A program made the position numbers and the translations under genes. From Ilumatobacteraceae bacterium (GTDB lineage Bacteria > Actinomycetota > Acidimicrobiia > Acidimicrobiales > Ilumatobacteraceae), in contig SHUT01000008.1 in NCBI GenBank assembly GCA_009691255.1, positions 1 to 62,053 of the forward strand: DNA of 62,053 bases. The letters run 5' to 3'. Shown piece after piece: positions 1 to 9,604 of the stretch (positions are counted from its first letter, which is position 1; the number at the start of each line of letters is the position of its first letter). Below the pieces are notes generated by a model. It worked only from the letters and a program-made list of their open reading frames with translations. It was not told where the DNA came from and made no database searches.

Positions 1-246
1 GCATCATCAATTGTGCGACATACTTTTGATCGCACATCCCCGATTGCGCAATACTCCACGGTTCCACGGGCTTTTGTTTTTATTCAGCGCATTAATTTAG
101 GGCTGTATGCCTTGCTCGGACAGCTTGGCGCCATCGGTAACTATCGTTTAATGGCAGAAGAACTATGGCCCATGACGAACTCGGGGGCATCAACGCCAAT
201 GGGAGAACAAGAAGAACAATGGCTGCAGTTGCGAGCCAAAGGCTGA
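1..246 (+). CDS. AarF/ABC1/UbiB-family protein, C-terminal fragment
   Basis: An open frame runs in from the left edge with no stop (frame 1: A-S-S-I-V-R-H...) and ends at TGA 244-246, so only about the last 81 residues are present. The tail contains the stretch INLGLYALLGQLGAIGNYR, then AEELWP and STPMGE. I recognise this as the extreme C-terminus of actinobacterial ABC1/UbiB-like atypical kinases. The kinase core lies outside the window, so the family call rests on the tail alone. An internal GTG at 13 is in frame but is unlikely to be the true start. The gene converges on nadC with no gap between the stop codons. Confidence 0.55.
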   Translation, partial: ASSIVRHTFDRTSPIAQYSTVPRAFVFIQRINLGLYALLGQLGAIGNYRLMAEELWPMTNSGASTPMGEQEEQWLQLRAKG

Positions 247-1167
247 CTACAGCACAGTCTCGAGATCGAGGCCAAGATCAAGAATCGGCGCAGAATGTGT
301 AAGTGCGCCAACAGAAATAAAATCAACACCGGTTTGAGCGACTTCTGCGGCTCGCTCAATGGTTAGACCACCACTTGCTTCGAGCATCACGCCAACACCG
401 GTGCGAGCGGTGTGATCCCTGGCCATTTTGACTGCCTGCACCATTGTTGGCGTCGACATATTGTCGAGCAAGACCAAGTTTGCACCAGCCACCATCGCCT
501 CGGTTAATTGCTCGAGCGTGTCTACTTCTATTTCAAGGGCAATTGTTGGAGCGTGCTCTCGCACTCGCTGAAATGCTTCCGCCACTCCGCCCGCAGCAGC
601 AATGTGATTGTCTTTGACTAGTGCGGCGTCACTGAGTGCCATTCGATGATTTTGACCGCCGCCACAACGCACTGCATATTTTTCAAGTGCACGCAGTCCC
701 GGATTAGTTTTGCGAGTGTCGCGAATAATGGTTGCAGTGCCCTGAACTGCATCAACCCACTTGGCTGTCGCAGTTGCAACACCGGACATATGGCACATCA
801 AGTTCAGCGCCGTTCGCTCTGCAGTTAGCAGCAACTGAGTCGGAGCCTCGACTCGCGCCACGACATCACCCGCGACCACGCGGTATCCGTCAGTCATCAA
901 TCGGGTGAACTCATTTGCAAGTGGCCCACACACAACTTCGATCACGGCTGACGCAATATCAATTCCTGCAAGACATCCGTTTGACCTAGAGCCAAACGTG
1001 GCGATACTTCGTTGTGAAATCGGCACAGTTGATGTACTGGTGATGTCGATGCCACCAGCGAGGTCTTCAAGAACTGCACGTTGCACAAGGTCGTATACAT
1101 ACGAAGCATCTAGACCAGCAGAGCGCAGTCGTTGCGAGAGATTATCGGAAAGATGATGCAGTTTCAT
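247..1167 (-). CDS. nadC: Nicotinate-nucleotide pyrophosphorylase (carboxylating)
   Basis: Quinolinate phosphoribosyltransferase: converts quinolinate and PRPP to nicotinate mononucleotide, CO2 and PPi, the last step of de novo NAD synthesis in the cytoplasm. The 306 residues match the family length. Visible signatures are TRKTNPGLR (about 151-159), GGGQNHR (169-175) and KDNH (185-188), which supply the Arg/Lys/His substrate-binding residues, and a C-terminal glycine-rich barrel end (SGGLTIE, then ISVGALTHS). The start overlaps the end of nadB by 4 bases, indicating translational coupling. It is the last gene of the nadA-nadB-nadC run. Confidence 0.95.
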   Translation of the reverse strand: MKLHHLSDNLSQRLRSAGLDASYVYDLVQRAVLEDLAGGIDITSTSTVPISQRSIATFGSRSNGCLAGIDIASAVIEVVCGPLANEFTRLMTDGYRVVAGDVVARVEAPTQLLLTAERTALNLMCHMSGVATATAKWVDAVQGTATIIRDTRKTNPGLRALEKYAVRCGGGQNHRMALSDAALVKDNHIAAAGGVAEAFQRVREHAPTIALEIEVDTLEQLTEAMVAGANLVLLDNMSTPTMVQAVKMARDHTARTGVGVMLEASGGLTIERAAEVAQTGVDFISVGALTHSAPILDLGLDLETVL

Positions 1168-2786
1168 TGCGGTGCGATTGTCCCGACGGCATCAACCACC
1201 AGCAAATGACGCTGCCACTCTGGCAATGCTTGGGTAAAATCAGTGCGGCGATGGCAACCCCTGCTTTCTGTGCGGGCTGTGGCCGCAGCAACTACAGCAA
1301 CGGCAACGGTGAGCAGATTGGTCGCTTCAAACGATCGTCGCGTGGCAATCACATCAGCATTGACTTTGTCAAGCAACCGTTCAAGCGTGTCATGGGCCGA
1401 TATCAAACCATCTGGATGGCGCAACACGCCAACATGTTTTGACATTGTGCTACGTAACTCAGCGCGTAACTCAGCAGGCAAAAGTCCGCTGACACGTTCA
1501 TCATCTGTGGGTGCAGCATTGTCGGGCAACGACCAACTCAGAGCTCGCCCCACCCGGGTACCCGACACCACACCTTCTGTCAGGCTGTTTGATGCCAATC
1601 GATTTGCACCGTGTACACCAGTGCACGCAGCTTCTCCGACAGCAAATAGTCCGATGAGCGACGTGACGCCATCAAGATTTGCCCGAATGCCACCACATGC
1701 ATAGTGAGCAGCTGGGGCAACAGGAATCAGATCATGAACTGGATCGATGCCAACAGCAAGACACGAAGCAGTAATCGAAGGAAAACGTGTGGCAAATCGC
1801 GCACCAATTGATCGCGCATCTAAAAACACATGGTCATCTACGCCAGCAGGTGACTCTGACATTCGTTTGCTGATTGCAGCAGCAACAATGTCTCGCGGCG
1901 CAAGGTCTTCTTGCGCATGCACTCCTTTCATGACACGTTGTCCAGCAGCATCAAACAAAATTGCACCTTCACCTCGAACGGCTTCGCTAATCAGCGCCTG
2001 CTGTCCTGTTGCATCGGGGCTAGTCCACAACACGGTCGGATGAAACTGAATGAACTCAATGTCGACAATCTCTGCACCTGCGCGCAAAGCAAGAGCAATA
2101 CCATCCCCTGTTACTGCTGGCGGATTTGATGTTGATGCATACACCTGTCCGAACCCACCAGTTGCGACCACGACTGCGCGTGCTGTGATGTCGCCAACAC
2201 TTTGGACATCGCCGTTCTCATCCAAGAGCGCAACCCGAACGCCAGCCACACAACGCTGACCTTGCGCATTGTGCCCAATCAAAAGATCTAATCCAAATGC
2301 ATGCTCGACAACACGAACACCCGCATGTCGAACTGATTCATCAAGAGTTCTCTGTACTTCTGCTCCGGATTGGTCGCCACCTGCGTGCACAACGCGATCA
2401 TGCGAGTGGCCACCTTCACGAGTGAGCGCGATGCCACCGTCAGCGCCGGGATCAAATGCAGCGCCAAGACGCGACAAATACCTGATAGCCGTTGGCGCTT
2501 CAGTTACCAGTGTGCGCACTGCAGCCTCATTGCATAAGCCGGCACCTGCTACCAATGTGTCGCGCACATGATTTTCGATCGAGTCATTGGGATCTAACAC
2601 AGCAGCTAAACCACCTTGTGCCCACTGAGTGCTGCCGGCATCGAGTGTGTCTTTAGTGATCAAGATGACATCGCGCACAGGTCGTGCAGCGAGCGCTACT
2701 GATAACCCTGCAGCTCCAGATCCAAGCACAACAACATCTATGTCAATCTCCCACGTTGGTTCTGGCGAAGCCAGTCGTTGCGACAT
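1164..2786 (-). CDS. nadB: L-aspartate oxidase
   Basis: Flavoprotein that oxidises L-aspartate to iminoaspartate, the substrate of NadA. The 540 residues begin with an FAD Rossmann motif (VVLGSGAAGLSVA, about 20-32). They carry STQWAQGGLAA near 52-62 and the fumarate-reductase/succinate-dehydrogenase-type active-site region (HSHDRVVHAGGDQSG, then EFIQFHPT). A second FAD segment, LFAVGEAACTGVHGANRLASNSL, lies near 390-415. The C-terminus is the helical domain found in NadB. It lies between nadA (3 bases upstream) and nadC (4-base overlap), which supports NadB over a succinate dehydrogenase subunit. Confidence 0.95.
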   Translation of the reverse strand: MSQRLASPEPTWEIDIDVVVLGSGAAGLSVALAARPVRDVILITKDTLDAGSTQWAQGGLAAVLDPNDSIENHVRDTLVAGAGLCNEAAVRTLVTEAPTAIRYLSRLGAAFDPGADGGIALTREGGHSHDRVVHAGGDQSGAEVQRTLDESVRHAGVRVVEHAFGLDLLIGHNAQGQRCVAGVRVALLDENGDVQSVGDITARAVVVATGGFGQVYASTSNPPAVTGDGIALALRAGAEIVDIEFIQFHPTVLWTSPDATGQQALISEAVRGEGAILFDAAGQRVMKGVHAQEDLAPRDIVAAAISKRMSESPAGVDDHVFLDARSIGARFATRFPSITASCLAVGIDPVHDLIPVAPAAHYACGGIRANLDGVTSLIGLFAVGEAACTGVHGANRLASNSLTEGVVSGTRVGRALSWSLPDNAAPTDDERVSGLLPAELRAELRSTMSKHVGVLRHPDGLISAHDTLERLLDKVNADVIATRRSFEATNLLTVAVAVVAAATARTESRGCHRRTDFTQALPEWQRHLLVVDAVGTIAPQ

Positions 2787-2789
2787 GAT

Positions 2790-3767
2790 TTATTCTCCGG
2801 TGCGAGACGGTGTGCCGATGGCGATCATTCGCTCTACCGACAACCGCGCCTGATTAGCAATATCTTGGGGTACATCAACAACATCGTTTCCGTGTATCAG
2901 TGTGTGTTCGAGTTTCTCGGGTGTAATCATCTTCATGTACTTGCATATTGCCGCTGGGTTGACAGGTTGAAATACTGTTAGCGCATTAACTTTGCGCAAT
3001 TGGTGAAGCATTCCGGTCTCAGTTGCCACAAGCACCTTGCGCGCAGTTGAGTTCTGGGCTGCAGTAACCATTCCGGCGGTGGACAGGATCTTTGTGCGTT
3101 CTGCTGGCACTACACCAGAAGAGGCTAGATACATCGCACTCGTTGCACAGCCACACTCTGGGTGAATAAACAGTTCTGCGTCTGGCTCGGCAGAAACCAT
3201 TGCTTTTAACTCGGCGCCATTAATGCCTGCATGCACATGACACTCGCCCATCCAGATGTGCATGTTGTCGCGTTGCGTCAAGCGCTGTACGTGTGCTCCC
3301 AAAAATTGGTCGGGGCAAAACAAAATCTCAGTGTCGCGCGGAATCGACGCAACGACATCAACGGCGTTTGAACTTGTGCAGCAGATGTCGGTCTCAGCTT
3401 TGACTGCTGCGGTTGTATTGACATAACTCACCACCACCGCTCCGGGATGCGAAGATTTCCATTCACGAAGTTGATCTGCCGTGATTGTGTCGGCGAGCGA
3501 ACAGCCTGCTCGTTCATCGGGGATCAGTACAGTCTTGTCATACGACAAAATCTTGGCTGTTTCTGCCATGAAGTGCACTCCACAAAAAACGATGGTGCTT
3601 TGCGAGGCAGTGGCTGCGATACGCGACAACGCCAGCGAGTCACCTACATGATGGGCGACATCTTGTATCTCGGGAACCTGATAGTTGTGCGCAAGTATCA
3701 CCGCATCGCGTTGATCTGCGAGCGCCCTGATTCTCTTGGCCCATTCGCCATACGTGTGGTCTGCCAC
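2790..3767 (-). CDS. nadA: Quinolinate synthase
   Basis: 4Fe-4S dehydratase that condenses iminoaspartate with dihydroxyacetone phosphate to give quinolinate. The 325 residues form the usual three-repeat fold. The likely cluster ligands are Cys89 (AGCSLAD), Cys176 (GECHVHAG) and Cys275 (AAICKYMKM), which match the conserved NadA triplet. The first repeat contains ILAHNYQ (24-30) and GDSLALS. It is followed 3 bases later by nadB. The cluster makes the enzyme oxygen-sensitive, as is known for the family. The ATG start is 20 bases after the preceding unknown gene. Confidence 0.95.
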   Translation of the reverse strand: MADHTYGEWAKRIRALADQRDAVILAHNYQVPEIQDVAHHVGDSLALSRIAATASQSTIVFCGVHFMAETAKILSYDKTVLIPDERAGCSLADTITADQLREWKSSHPGAVVVSYVNTTAAVKAETDICCTSSNAVDVVASIPRDTEILFCPDQFLGAHVQRLTQRDNMHIWMGECHVHAGINGAELKAMVSAEPDAELFIHPECGCATSAMYLASSGVVPAERTKILSTAGMVTAAQNSTARKVLVATETGMLHQLRKVNALTVFQPVNPAAICKYMKMITPEKLEHTLIHGNDVVDVPQDIANQARLSVERMIAIGTPSRTGE

Positions 3768-3787
3768 GCCTTCAGGCTAAAGGCTGA

Positions 3788-4366
3788 CTAGCGAGTTTCA
3801 ATGATCACTGGACCCTGTGCCCAATAACCATTGATGGCATCAGCAAGTGATCCTGTTGCTGATCCGGCATCGGTGATGATGTCGTCTGGCTCGTCGGCAA
3901 AGCGCACGACTGATGCGACTCCTTGATTAGAGACCACCACAGTGAGTCGAACGCGTCGGCGCTTGGCATGTTGACTTGGCGCGCCTTGGACCTCACCATT
4001 TTCGCCAAGCGGAGCAGCCCATCCTGTGGTGACCACGGCAACGGCATCAAACATACGCCCGAGCGAACTTGATGGGGCTTCAAGTAATTCATACACGTCT
4101 GGATGCTCTGCCAAAAAAGAGAGCCGAAATGCAGCATCGACATCTTGATCGAATTCTTTTGAGTCAACGACCGTGACTCCATAAAGACGGGCTCCGGCTA
4201 GCTCAAATGAGTCCAGCGTTGTGTGTAGTCGCTGCTCAACGAATGTCGCAAGCGAAACTGTATCTGGAAGTTCAGGACATGGTTCTGGAAGGTCAAGGTT
4301 CATGCCAACAAAGTGTGCGGTGTTGCATGCTTCGTGGAAAAAGATCTCCCCGTTGTACTGTGACAA
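3788..4366 (-). CDS. Unrecognised 192-residue protein upstream of nadA
   Basis: I do not recognise the family. The frame opens with a TTG at 4366 and encodes an acidic soluble protein with no signal peptide or membrane segment. It has a basic patch (SQHAKRRRVRLTV, about 130-142) and a C-terminal segment DEPDDIITDAGSATGSLADAINGYW. The mixture of short strands and an Asp-rich tail suggests a small alpha/beta fold, but no catalytic motif is clear. It is 20 bases upstream of nadA on the same strand, so it is probably the first cistron of the nad operon. It is divergent from the phosphotransferase at 4395, with a 28-base gap that must hold both start regions. Confidence 0.7.
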   Translation of the reverse strand: MSQYNGEIFFHEACNTAHFVGMNLDLPEPCPELPDTVSLATFVEQRLHTTLDSFELAGARLYGVTVVDSKEFDQDVDAAFRLSFLAEHPDVYELLEAPSSSLGRMFDAVAVVTTGWAAPLGENGEVQGAPSQHAKRRRVRLTVVVSNQGVASVVRFADEPDDIITDAGSATGSLADAINGYWAQGPVIIETR

Positions 4367-4394
4367 CAGTCAAAGTACTGCCTGAGGGGGATAC

Positions 4395-5495
4395 ATGAAC
4401 ACGGCACGTCCATCAACACGCCCGTTGACGCCAGATGATGTCACCCCAACATGGCTCACTGCGGCGCTGCAATCAACTGAAGTTTTGCCCCGCGACACCG
4501 ATGTCATATCGCTACACCATGAATCCCTTGGTGGTGGCACAGGAGTTTTTGGTGTGCTTGTTCGCTTAGTCGTTCAATACAACAAGCCAACATCTGCTCC
4601 AACTCACATGGTTCTGAAATTACCCACAGCGGCACCAGAAAACAAAGCCGTTGCACTTGCGCTTGGTATTTATGTGCGCGAAACAAATTTCTTTAGTCAT
4701 CTTGCAGCGCGTACTCCCATTGCTTCGGTGCACTGTTTGTATTCCGACATGGACATCGATGCCGGCGAGTTTGTTCTTATCCTTGAAGAAATAACGCACC
4801 TTGCAGTAGGCGACCAACTTGGTGGAGCGAACATTGCCCAACTCGAACTCGCCCTAAAAGAAATCGCTAAATGGCACGCTGCATGGTGGATGCATCCAGA
4901 CCTCGACGCCTACGAGTGGTTGCCAACCAACGACAGCCCCGTACAAATGGCCGTTGTTCCTGACATCATGCGTGCTGCATTGCCCGTCATTGAGGCTCAA
5001 TGGGTGGAGCGTTTAGGGCAAGAAGCTGTCGCTTTGGGTCGCGATACTGCAGACAAATTCGAAGAAATCCTGCACCGCACAGCTGCTTGTGCCAAGACAC
5101 TGTGCCACGGCGACTTACGACTTGAAAACATTTTCTTTGATGACGATACCACCAGCATCATGTTCATCGATTTTCAGATGATACTCAAAGCAACCCCTGC
5201 TCAAGACGTTCAGTACCTGTTTAATTCTTCAGTAGAACCAGATGTCTGGCACTCACATGGCATGCGATTGCTGCATCTTTATCATGACGAACTCATTGCA
5301 CTCGGTGTCACGGATTACACATGGTCAGAATTTTGGTTTGAGTTTCAATTACAGTGTTTATGGGGCATGGTGGCGCCAGCATCAACTGTTGGCGGATTCA
5401 ACATGGGCGACGAAAAAGGCAAGCAACTTGCCGAGCGCTGGATGATGCGGGGTTGGCTCTTGCCTACGGCTGCGCATGCACGCGAAGTGCTTTAA
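4395..5495 (+). CDS. Phosphotransferase family protein (APH / ecdysteroid-kinase-like)
   Basis: A 366-residue kinase-like protein with the aminoglycoside-phosphotransferase fold. The brackets are HGDLRLENIFF (catalytic Asp and metal-binding Asn, about 237-247) followed by MFIDFQMI (the DFG-equivalent IDFQ). The N-terminal half has a glycine-rich segment SLGGGTGVFG and MVLKLP with the ATP-binding Lys. The combination and the long C-terminal helical tail resemble the CHK/DUF1679 subgroup common in Actinobacteria, which phosphorylates unknown small alcohols, rather than true antibiotic kinases. The start has a clear Shine-Dalgarno (GAGGGGG, 7 bases before ATG). Substrate unknown. Confidence 0.8.
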   Translation: MNTARPSTRPLTPDDVTPTWLTAALQSTEVLPRDTDVISLHHESLGGGTGVFGVLVRLVVQYNKPTSAPTHMVLKLPTAAPENKAVALALGIYVRETNFFSHLAARTPIASVHCLYSDMDIDAGEFVLILEEITHLAVGDQLGGANIAQLELALKEIAKWHAAWWMHPDLDAYEWLPTNDSPVQMAVVPDIMRAALPVIEAQWVERLGQEAVALGRDTADKFEEILHRTAACAKTLCHGDLRLENIFFDDDTTSIMFIDFQMILKATPAQDVQYLFNSSVEPDVWHSHGMRLLHLYHDELIALGVTDYTWSEFWFEFQLQCLWGMVAPASTVGGFNMGDEKGKQLAERWMMRGWLLPTAAHAREVL

Positions 5496-5513
5496 CGCAA
5501 ACCATCAATGGTG

Positions 5514-6158
5514 TCAACTGTCCTCGCCAAGCAGACGCGCAGCTTTAACTAACTTTGCACCATATTTTTTACCGGGCGTTCGCGACAGGCGCTCTAGTGG
5601 ACCAGACACACTTAATGCCGCAATCATGTCGCCTGATGCATCGTAAATTGGCGCACTCACAGAAGCCACTCCTTTTTCGCGCTCTTCAACAGAGTCGATC
5701 CAACCTCCTGCAGACAACTTCTGACCCGCCAACACACGACCAGCACTCCCCTTGGACAGCGGCAACAAAGAACCTTCTGGAACAATCCACCGTAGGCCGT
5801 GTGTGGACTCAAGCGACACTACGCATCGACGACCAGCCAATTCAGCTACATACACCTGAACGCTTTCACCAATGACATCACGCAGATCACGTGCAACACG
5901 CCGTGCCTGCTCTACGAACGGATACTGCATCTGAGCACCGTACCCGAGCCCGATGAGTGTTGTGCCCAGGCAAAATTGTCCATCGTCGATTCGGCGCACT
6001 GCTCCGTGTTGCTCAAGTGCGAGTAGCAGTCGATGCGCTGTGGCGCGTGGCATGTCGGTTACTTGCACGAGTGTCGCCAATGAGTGTGGTCGCTGCGCCA
6101 ATGCGTTAAGAACCATAAAGGCCTTGTCTATGACTCCAACTCCTGATACGCTGTCCAT
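5514..6158 (-). CDS. IclR-family transcriptional regulator, divergent from leuCD (LtbR/NdgR-like)
   Basis: A 214-residue IclR protein. The N-terminal winged helix (about 8-60) contains VIDKAFMVLNALAQ, the recognition helix ATAHRLLLALEQHG and the wing VRRIDDGQFCLG. The effector domain follows, with ESVQVYVAELAGRRCVVSLES and the C-terminal SAPIYDASGDMIAALSVSGP typical of the family. In Actinobacteria the IclR regulator encoded divergently from leuCD (LtbR of Corynebacterium, NdgR/AreB of Streptomyces) represses or modulates leucine genes. The same arrangement here supports that role by inference. A perfect palindrome lies in the 54-base gap to leuC. Confidence 0.9.
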   Translation of the reverse strand: MDSVSGVGVIDKAFMVLNALAQRPHSLATLVQVTDMPRATAHRLLLALEQHGAVRRIDDGQFCLGTTLIGLGYGAQMQYPFVEQARRVARDLRDVIGESVQVYVAELAGRRCVVSLESTHGLRWIVPEGSLLPLSKGSAGRVLAGQKLSAGGWIDSVEEREKGVASVSAPIYDASGDMIAALSVSGPLERLSRTPGKKYGAKLVKAARLLGEDS

Positions 6159-6171
6159 TGATTGAGAAGTC

Positions 6172-6190
6172 TATCCCATATATTGGGATA
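6172..6190. promoter_or_regulatory. Palindromic operator between the IclR gene and leuC
   Basis: TATCCCA-TATAT-TGGGATA is a perfect inverted repeat with 7-base arms and a 5-base spacer. It is centred in the 54-base region between the start codons of the divergent IclR gene (6158) and leuC (6213). Its position, overlapping any promoter for either gene, and its symmetry suggest the binding site of the adjacent IclR dimer. Binding is inferred, not shown. Confidence 0.6.
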
Positions 6191-6212
6191 ATGAAAGCAA
6201 AGGATGCACGTT

Positions 6213-7613
6213 ATGGCGCCAAAAACATTGCCGCAAAAAGTGTGGGATGACCATGTCATTCATCAGGCCCAAGGCGAGCCAGATTTGCTATACATCGATT
6301 TGCATCTGGTGCACGAAGTCACCAGCCCTCAGGCATTTGACGGCTTGCGTTTGTCAGGCCGTACGGTGCGCAGACCAGAACTGACAATTGCCACAGAAGA
6401 TCACAACGTGCCTACTGCAGATATTCATCTGCCAATTGCTGATCCTATTTCAGCACGACAAGTACAAGTATTGCGTGATAACGCTAAAGAATTCAATGTC
6501 ACACTCTTTCCGATGGGCGACCCGAATCAAGGAATCGTGCACGTCATCGGACCTGAGCAGGGTCGTACATTGCCAGGCATGACCATTGTGTGTGGAGACA
6601 GTCACACCGCCACTCACGGAGCATTCGGTGCACTTGCATTTGGAATCGGCACAAGTGAGGTCGAACATGTTCTTGCTACGCAGACACTGCCGCAGTCTCG
6701 CCCCAAGTGGATGGCGGTCAATGTCGAAGGCACAGCTCCAAGTGACGTCACCGCTAAGGACATCATCTTGGCAATCATCGGCACAATCGGAACAGGTGGT
6801 GGCATCGGTCATATCATCGAATACCGAGGAGCAGCGATTCGCGCTCTGTCAATGGAGGGGCGCATGACAGTGTGCAATATGTCCATTGAAGCGGGCGCTC
6901 GCGCTGGTCTTATCGCGCCAGACGACACAACATTTGCTTATCTTAAGGGTCGCGCCCAAGCACCAAGTGGTGAGCAATGGGATGCTGCGGTTGCATCGTG
7001 GCGCACCTTGCACACTGATGATGGTGCGACATGGGATCGCGAAGTCACCATTGATGCATCTACTTTGCGACCACATGTGTCATGGGGAACCAACCCGGCT
7101 CAAGTTTTGAGTATCGATTCGGTACTGCCTTCTCCGCAGAGTGCACCTGACGCCACAGGTGCTGACACCATCGCCCGAGCGCTCGAGTACATGGGTCTCA
7201 GTGCTGGGACTCGTATTCGCGACATTAGTGTCGACACGGTTTTTATCGGATCATGCACCAACAGTCGCATCGAAGACTTACGCGCCGCCGCAGCCGTGCT
7301 CAATGGTCGCACTGTCACAGTAAAACGCACGATGGTGGTGCCTGGCAGTCATGCCGTGAAGAAGCAAGCCGAAGCCGAAGGCCTTGACAAAATTTTTATC
7401 GCGGCCGGAGCAGATTGGCGAGAGCCTGGTTGCTCAATGTGTTTGGCTATGAACCCTGACAAATTAGCTCCAGGAGAACGCGCCGCCAGCACAAGCAATC
7501 GCAACTTTGAAGGACGCCAGGGACGCGGTGGTCGCACCCATTTGGTGTCCCCCGCCATCGCTGCAGCCACCGCAGTTGCTGGCCATTTCGCTACACCAGA
7601 AGACCTGTCATGA
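6213..7613 (+). CDS. leuC: 3-isopropylmalate dehydratase large subunit
   Basis: Catalytic subunit of isopropylmalate isomerase, which interconverts 2- and 3-isopropylmalate with LeuD. It is an aconitase-superfamily protein of about 466 residues. Cluster ligands are seen in GSCTNSR and [13 protein letters not shown]. The substrate-loop segments [27 protein letters not shown] and the arginine-rich [16 protein letters not shown] segment are intact. I chose the ATG at 6213 rather than the in-frame ATG at 6204, because AAAGGA (6198-6203) then sits about 9 bases upstream. It overlaps leuD by 4 bases (ATGA). The palindrome at 6172-6190 lies just upstream. Confidence 0.95.
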   Translation: MAPKTLPQKVWDDHVIHQAQGEPDLLYIDLHLVHEVTSPQAFDGLRLSGRTVRRPELTIATEDHNVPTADIHLPIADPISARQVQVLRDNAKEFNVTLFPMGDPNQGIVHVIGPEQGRTLPGMTIVCGDSHTATHGAFGALAFGIGTSEVEHVLATQTLPQSRPKWMAVNVEGTAPSDVTAKDIILAIIGTIGTGGGIGHIIEYRGAAIRALSMEGRMTVCNMSIEAGARAGLIAPDDTTFAYLKGRAQAPSGEQWDAAVASWRTLHTDDGATWDREVTIDASTLRPHVSWGTNPAQVLSIDSVLPSPQSAPDATGADTIARALEYMGLSAGTRIRDISVDTVFIGSCTNSRIEDLRAAAAVLNGRTVTVKRTMVVPGSHAVKKQAEAEGLDKIFIAAGADWREPGCSMCLAMNPDKLAPGERAASTSNRNFEGRQGRGGRTHLVSPAIAAATAVAGHFATPEDLS

Positions 7614-8197
7614 AAATAGTTCGAATTGTTTCTGGAACTGCGATTCCGCTTAAGCGCAGTGACGTTGATACTGATCAAATCATTCCAGCAGAGTGGCTCA
7701 AACGCGTCGAGCGCACGGGCTTTGAGGCTGGTTTGTTTTCGTCATGGCGCGACGATCGCAACTTTGTTCTTAACGACGAGCGATACATGGGCGCCACTAT
7801 TTTGGTTGCGGGTCCAAGTTTTGGAGTCGGTTCATCACGCGAGCACGCAGTCTGGGCGATACAGCAATACGGATTCAACGCTGTCATTGCACCAAGCTTC
7901 AGCGATATTTTCAGAAACAACTGCACCAAGAACGGACTCATCCCTGTCGTGCTTGACGAATCAATTGTGCGTCAGTTGTGGGATCTAATCGAGGCCGATG
8001 CATCAACAGAGATCACTGTCGACATGGAACGTCTCTTGGTTGAAGTTCCGGCTGCCGGATTATCCGTTTCGTTTCCGATGGATCTTTCGACACAACATCG
8101 TTTTTTGAACGGACTCGACGACATCGGCATCACCCTGTCTCATCAGAGCGAGATTGATTCTTTTGAGACCAGACGTCCGGCCTGGCTGAGTAAATAA
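7610..8197 (+). CDS. leuD: 3-isopropylmalate dehydratase small subunit
   Basis: Small 'swivel-domain' subunit of isopropylmalate isomerase, 195 residues, as usual for LeuD. It contains [16 protein letters not shown] near the N-terminus, the substrate-binding [21 protein letters not shown], and [18 protein letters not shown]. The start codon overlaps the leuC stop, so the two subunits are probably made in equal amounts by coupled translation. The gene converges on the helicase with a single base between stop codons, leaving no space for a separate terminator. Confidence 0.96.
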   Translation: MKIVRIVSGTAIPLKRSDVDTDQIIPAEWLKRVERTGFEAGLFSSWRDDRNFVLNDERYMGATILVAGPSFGVGSSREHAVWAIQQYGFNAVIAPSFSDIFRNNCTKNGLIPVVLDESIVRQLWDLIEADASTEITVDMERLLVEVPAAGLSVSFPMDLSTQHRFLNGLDDIGITLSHQSEIDSFETRRPAWLSK

Positions 8198-8198
8198 C

Positions 8199-9401
8199 TT
8201 ACGAAAGAAACTTGCGTAGGTCGCTCAACCGAGCGTCGTTGCTAAAAACTTCGGTGGGCACGTCAGTCGAAAGTCGCAGTGCTCGCTGAATAATGCGACA
8301 AGTGGTGTGCTGGTTATATTCAGCAAGTGTGACCGCCCAACCATCTCTGCCAGCGCGTGCGGTTCTGCCTGATCGGTGTAGATAGTTCTTGGGGTCAATC
8401 GGCGGTGCATAGTGAATAACTACGCCGATGTCGTCAATGTCAATGCCGCGTGCTGCAACGTCTGTAGCAACCAAAATGTTGATCTCGCCTTTCGTGAATC
8501 GCACGAGTGCTTTTTCGCGAGCAGATTGCGTGAGGTCGCCGTGAATAGCGGCGACTTTGGCTCCGAGATCTTGCAGGTTCTCAGTGACACGGTCACACAA
8601 ACGCTTTGTGTCACAAAACACCAATGTTTTTCCGCCGCCAGCAGCGACCACATTAATCACCCTGTCTTTGTCTAGTTTGTGAACAGCCAGAAATAGATGA
8701 TGCATTGTTCCGACCGTGTCGGTAGGTGCATCGATTGATACTTCTGTTGGAGATTTCATGTATCGACGAACCAAGTTTCCGACCTGCCCGTCAAGGGTCG
8801 CCGAGAACAACATTGTCTGGTGTTCACCCGTGACATGCCGCAGGATCCATTCCACTTGCGGAGTAAAACCATCATCGGCCATGCGATCTGCTTCGTCCAA
8901 AACAACGACCTGAATATCTTTCATTGATACTTCGCCAGCCTTCATTAGGTCAATCAACCTGAGCGGCGTTGCCACAATCAGTTCGATCCCGTCGTTGAGT
9001 GCATCAATCTGATCATCCCGAGATGCTCCGCCATATACGGCGAGCACCCGACGTCCACATGATTTTCCGATTGGGGCCAATACTTCTGCTACCTGCAAGG
9101 CCAACTCGCGAGTAGGAACTAACACCAAGCCACGTGGTGCACGCACCTCGGCAGCAACATCCATCCGCGCCATCATCGGTACGCCAAACGCAAGTGTCTT
9201 GCCAGAACCAGTTCGAGCGCGCCCACAAACATCAACGCCGCTCAACGCAACGGGAATAGCTTCGGTCTGGATCGCAAATGGTGCAGTGAAGCCGGCTTCG
9301 AAGAGACCGCGATCGATATTCTCGGGTACGCCGATTGACGCAAACCCGGTGGGTTCGTAACGGTCAGCGTCGGCCTGAGGGGTCTGATGGCGCTGAGGCA
9401 T
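8199..9401 (-). CDS. DEAD-box RNA helicase
   Basis: ATP-dependent RNA helicase, 400 residues. Motifs in order: a Q-motif region (GFTAPFAIQTEAIP), motif I ARTGSGKT, motif Ia PTRELALQV, motif II DEAD in VVLDEADRM, motif III SAT in LFSATL. The second RecA domain follows with TDVAARGIDI and motif VI HRSGRTARAG. It stops soon after the core, without the basic or RNA-binding tail seen in DeaD/CsdA, so it is a minimal RhlE-like helicase. Likely roles are ribosome assembly or RNA turnover; the precise target cannot be read from the sequence. It is transcribed away from the leuA leader region. Confidence 0.92.
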   Translation of the reverse strand: MPQRHQTPQADADRYEPTGFASIGVPENIDRGLFEAGFTAPFAIQTEAIPVALSGVDVCGRARTGSGKTLAFGVPMMARMDVAAEVRAPRGLVLVPTRELALQVAEVLAPIGKSCGRRVLAVYGGASRDDQIDALNDGIELIVATPLRLIDLMKAGEVSMKDIQVVVLDEADRMADDGFTPQVEWILRHVTGEHQTMLFSATLDGQVGNLVRRYMKSPTEVSIDAPTDTVGTMHHLFLAVHKLDKDRVINVVAAGGGKTLVFCDTKRLCDRVTENLQDLGAKVAAIHGDLTQSAREKALVRFTKGEINILVATDVAARGIDIDDIGVVIHYAPPIDPKNYLHRSGRTARAGRDGWAVTLAEYNQHTTCRIIQRALRLSTDVPTEVFSNDARLSDLRKFLS

Positions 9402-9550
9402 GTGAGTGACAGGCTACCTCCCGTTATGTGTCAACGACTGACTCAGTACTCAGTATCGGCTGATAAGTCAGACAGTAGATAAATGTTTTCAAAACAAGTA
9501 TGGTCACTTTGCCTGTTGCGGAATCTCTCCGCACAGAAAGGAAACATCAA

Positions 9551-9598
9551 CGGCTGTAGCCCGATAAATCATCGAGCAAAGCCAACCCAGGTTGGGAG
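9551..9598 (+). ncRNA. Candidate structured leader RNA before a 54-codon ORF
   Basis: Three short hairpins follow one another immediately: GGC-TGTA-GCC (9552-9561), CGAT-AAATC-ATCG (9562-9574) and CCAAC-CCAG-GTTGG (9582-9595). The last hairpin overlaps a strong Shine-Dalgarno GGGAG (9594-9598) that sits 6 bases before the ATG at 9605. That geometry would let RNA folding control translation of the small ORF. I matched it to no riboswitch class with confidence: the word GCAAAGCC also occurs in c-di-GMP-I switches, but the rest does not fit. The 9402-9550 stretch further upstream shows only a TGTTTTCAAAACA inverted repeat and no gene. Confidence 0.35.
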
Positions 9599-9604
9599 TA
9601 ATTA

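Noticed and set aside
9530-9600. Possible c-di-GMP-I riboswitch (GCACAG... GCAAAGCC words)
   Set aside because: The order of conserved words, the P2/P3 pairing and the tetraloop-receptor elements do not match the class; only short words coincide.
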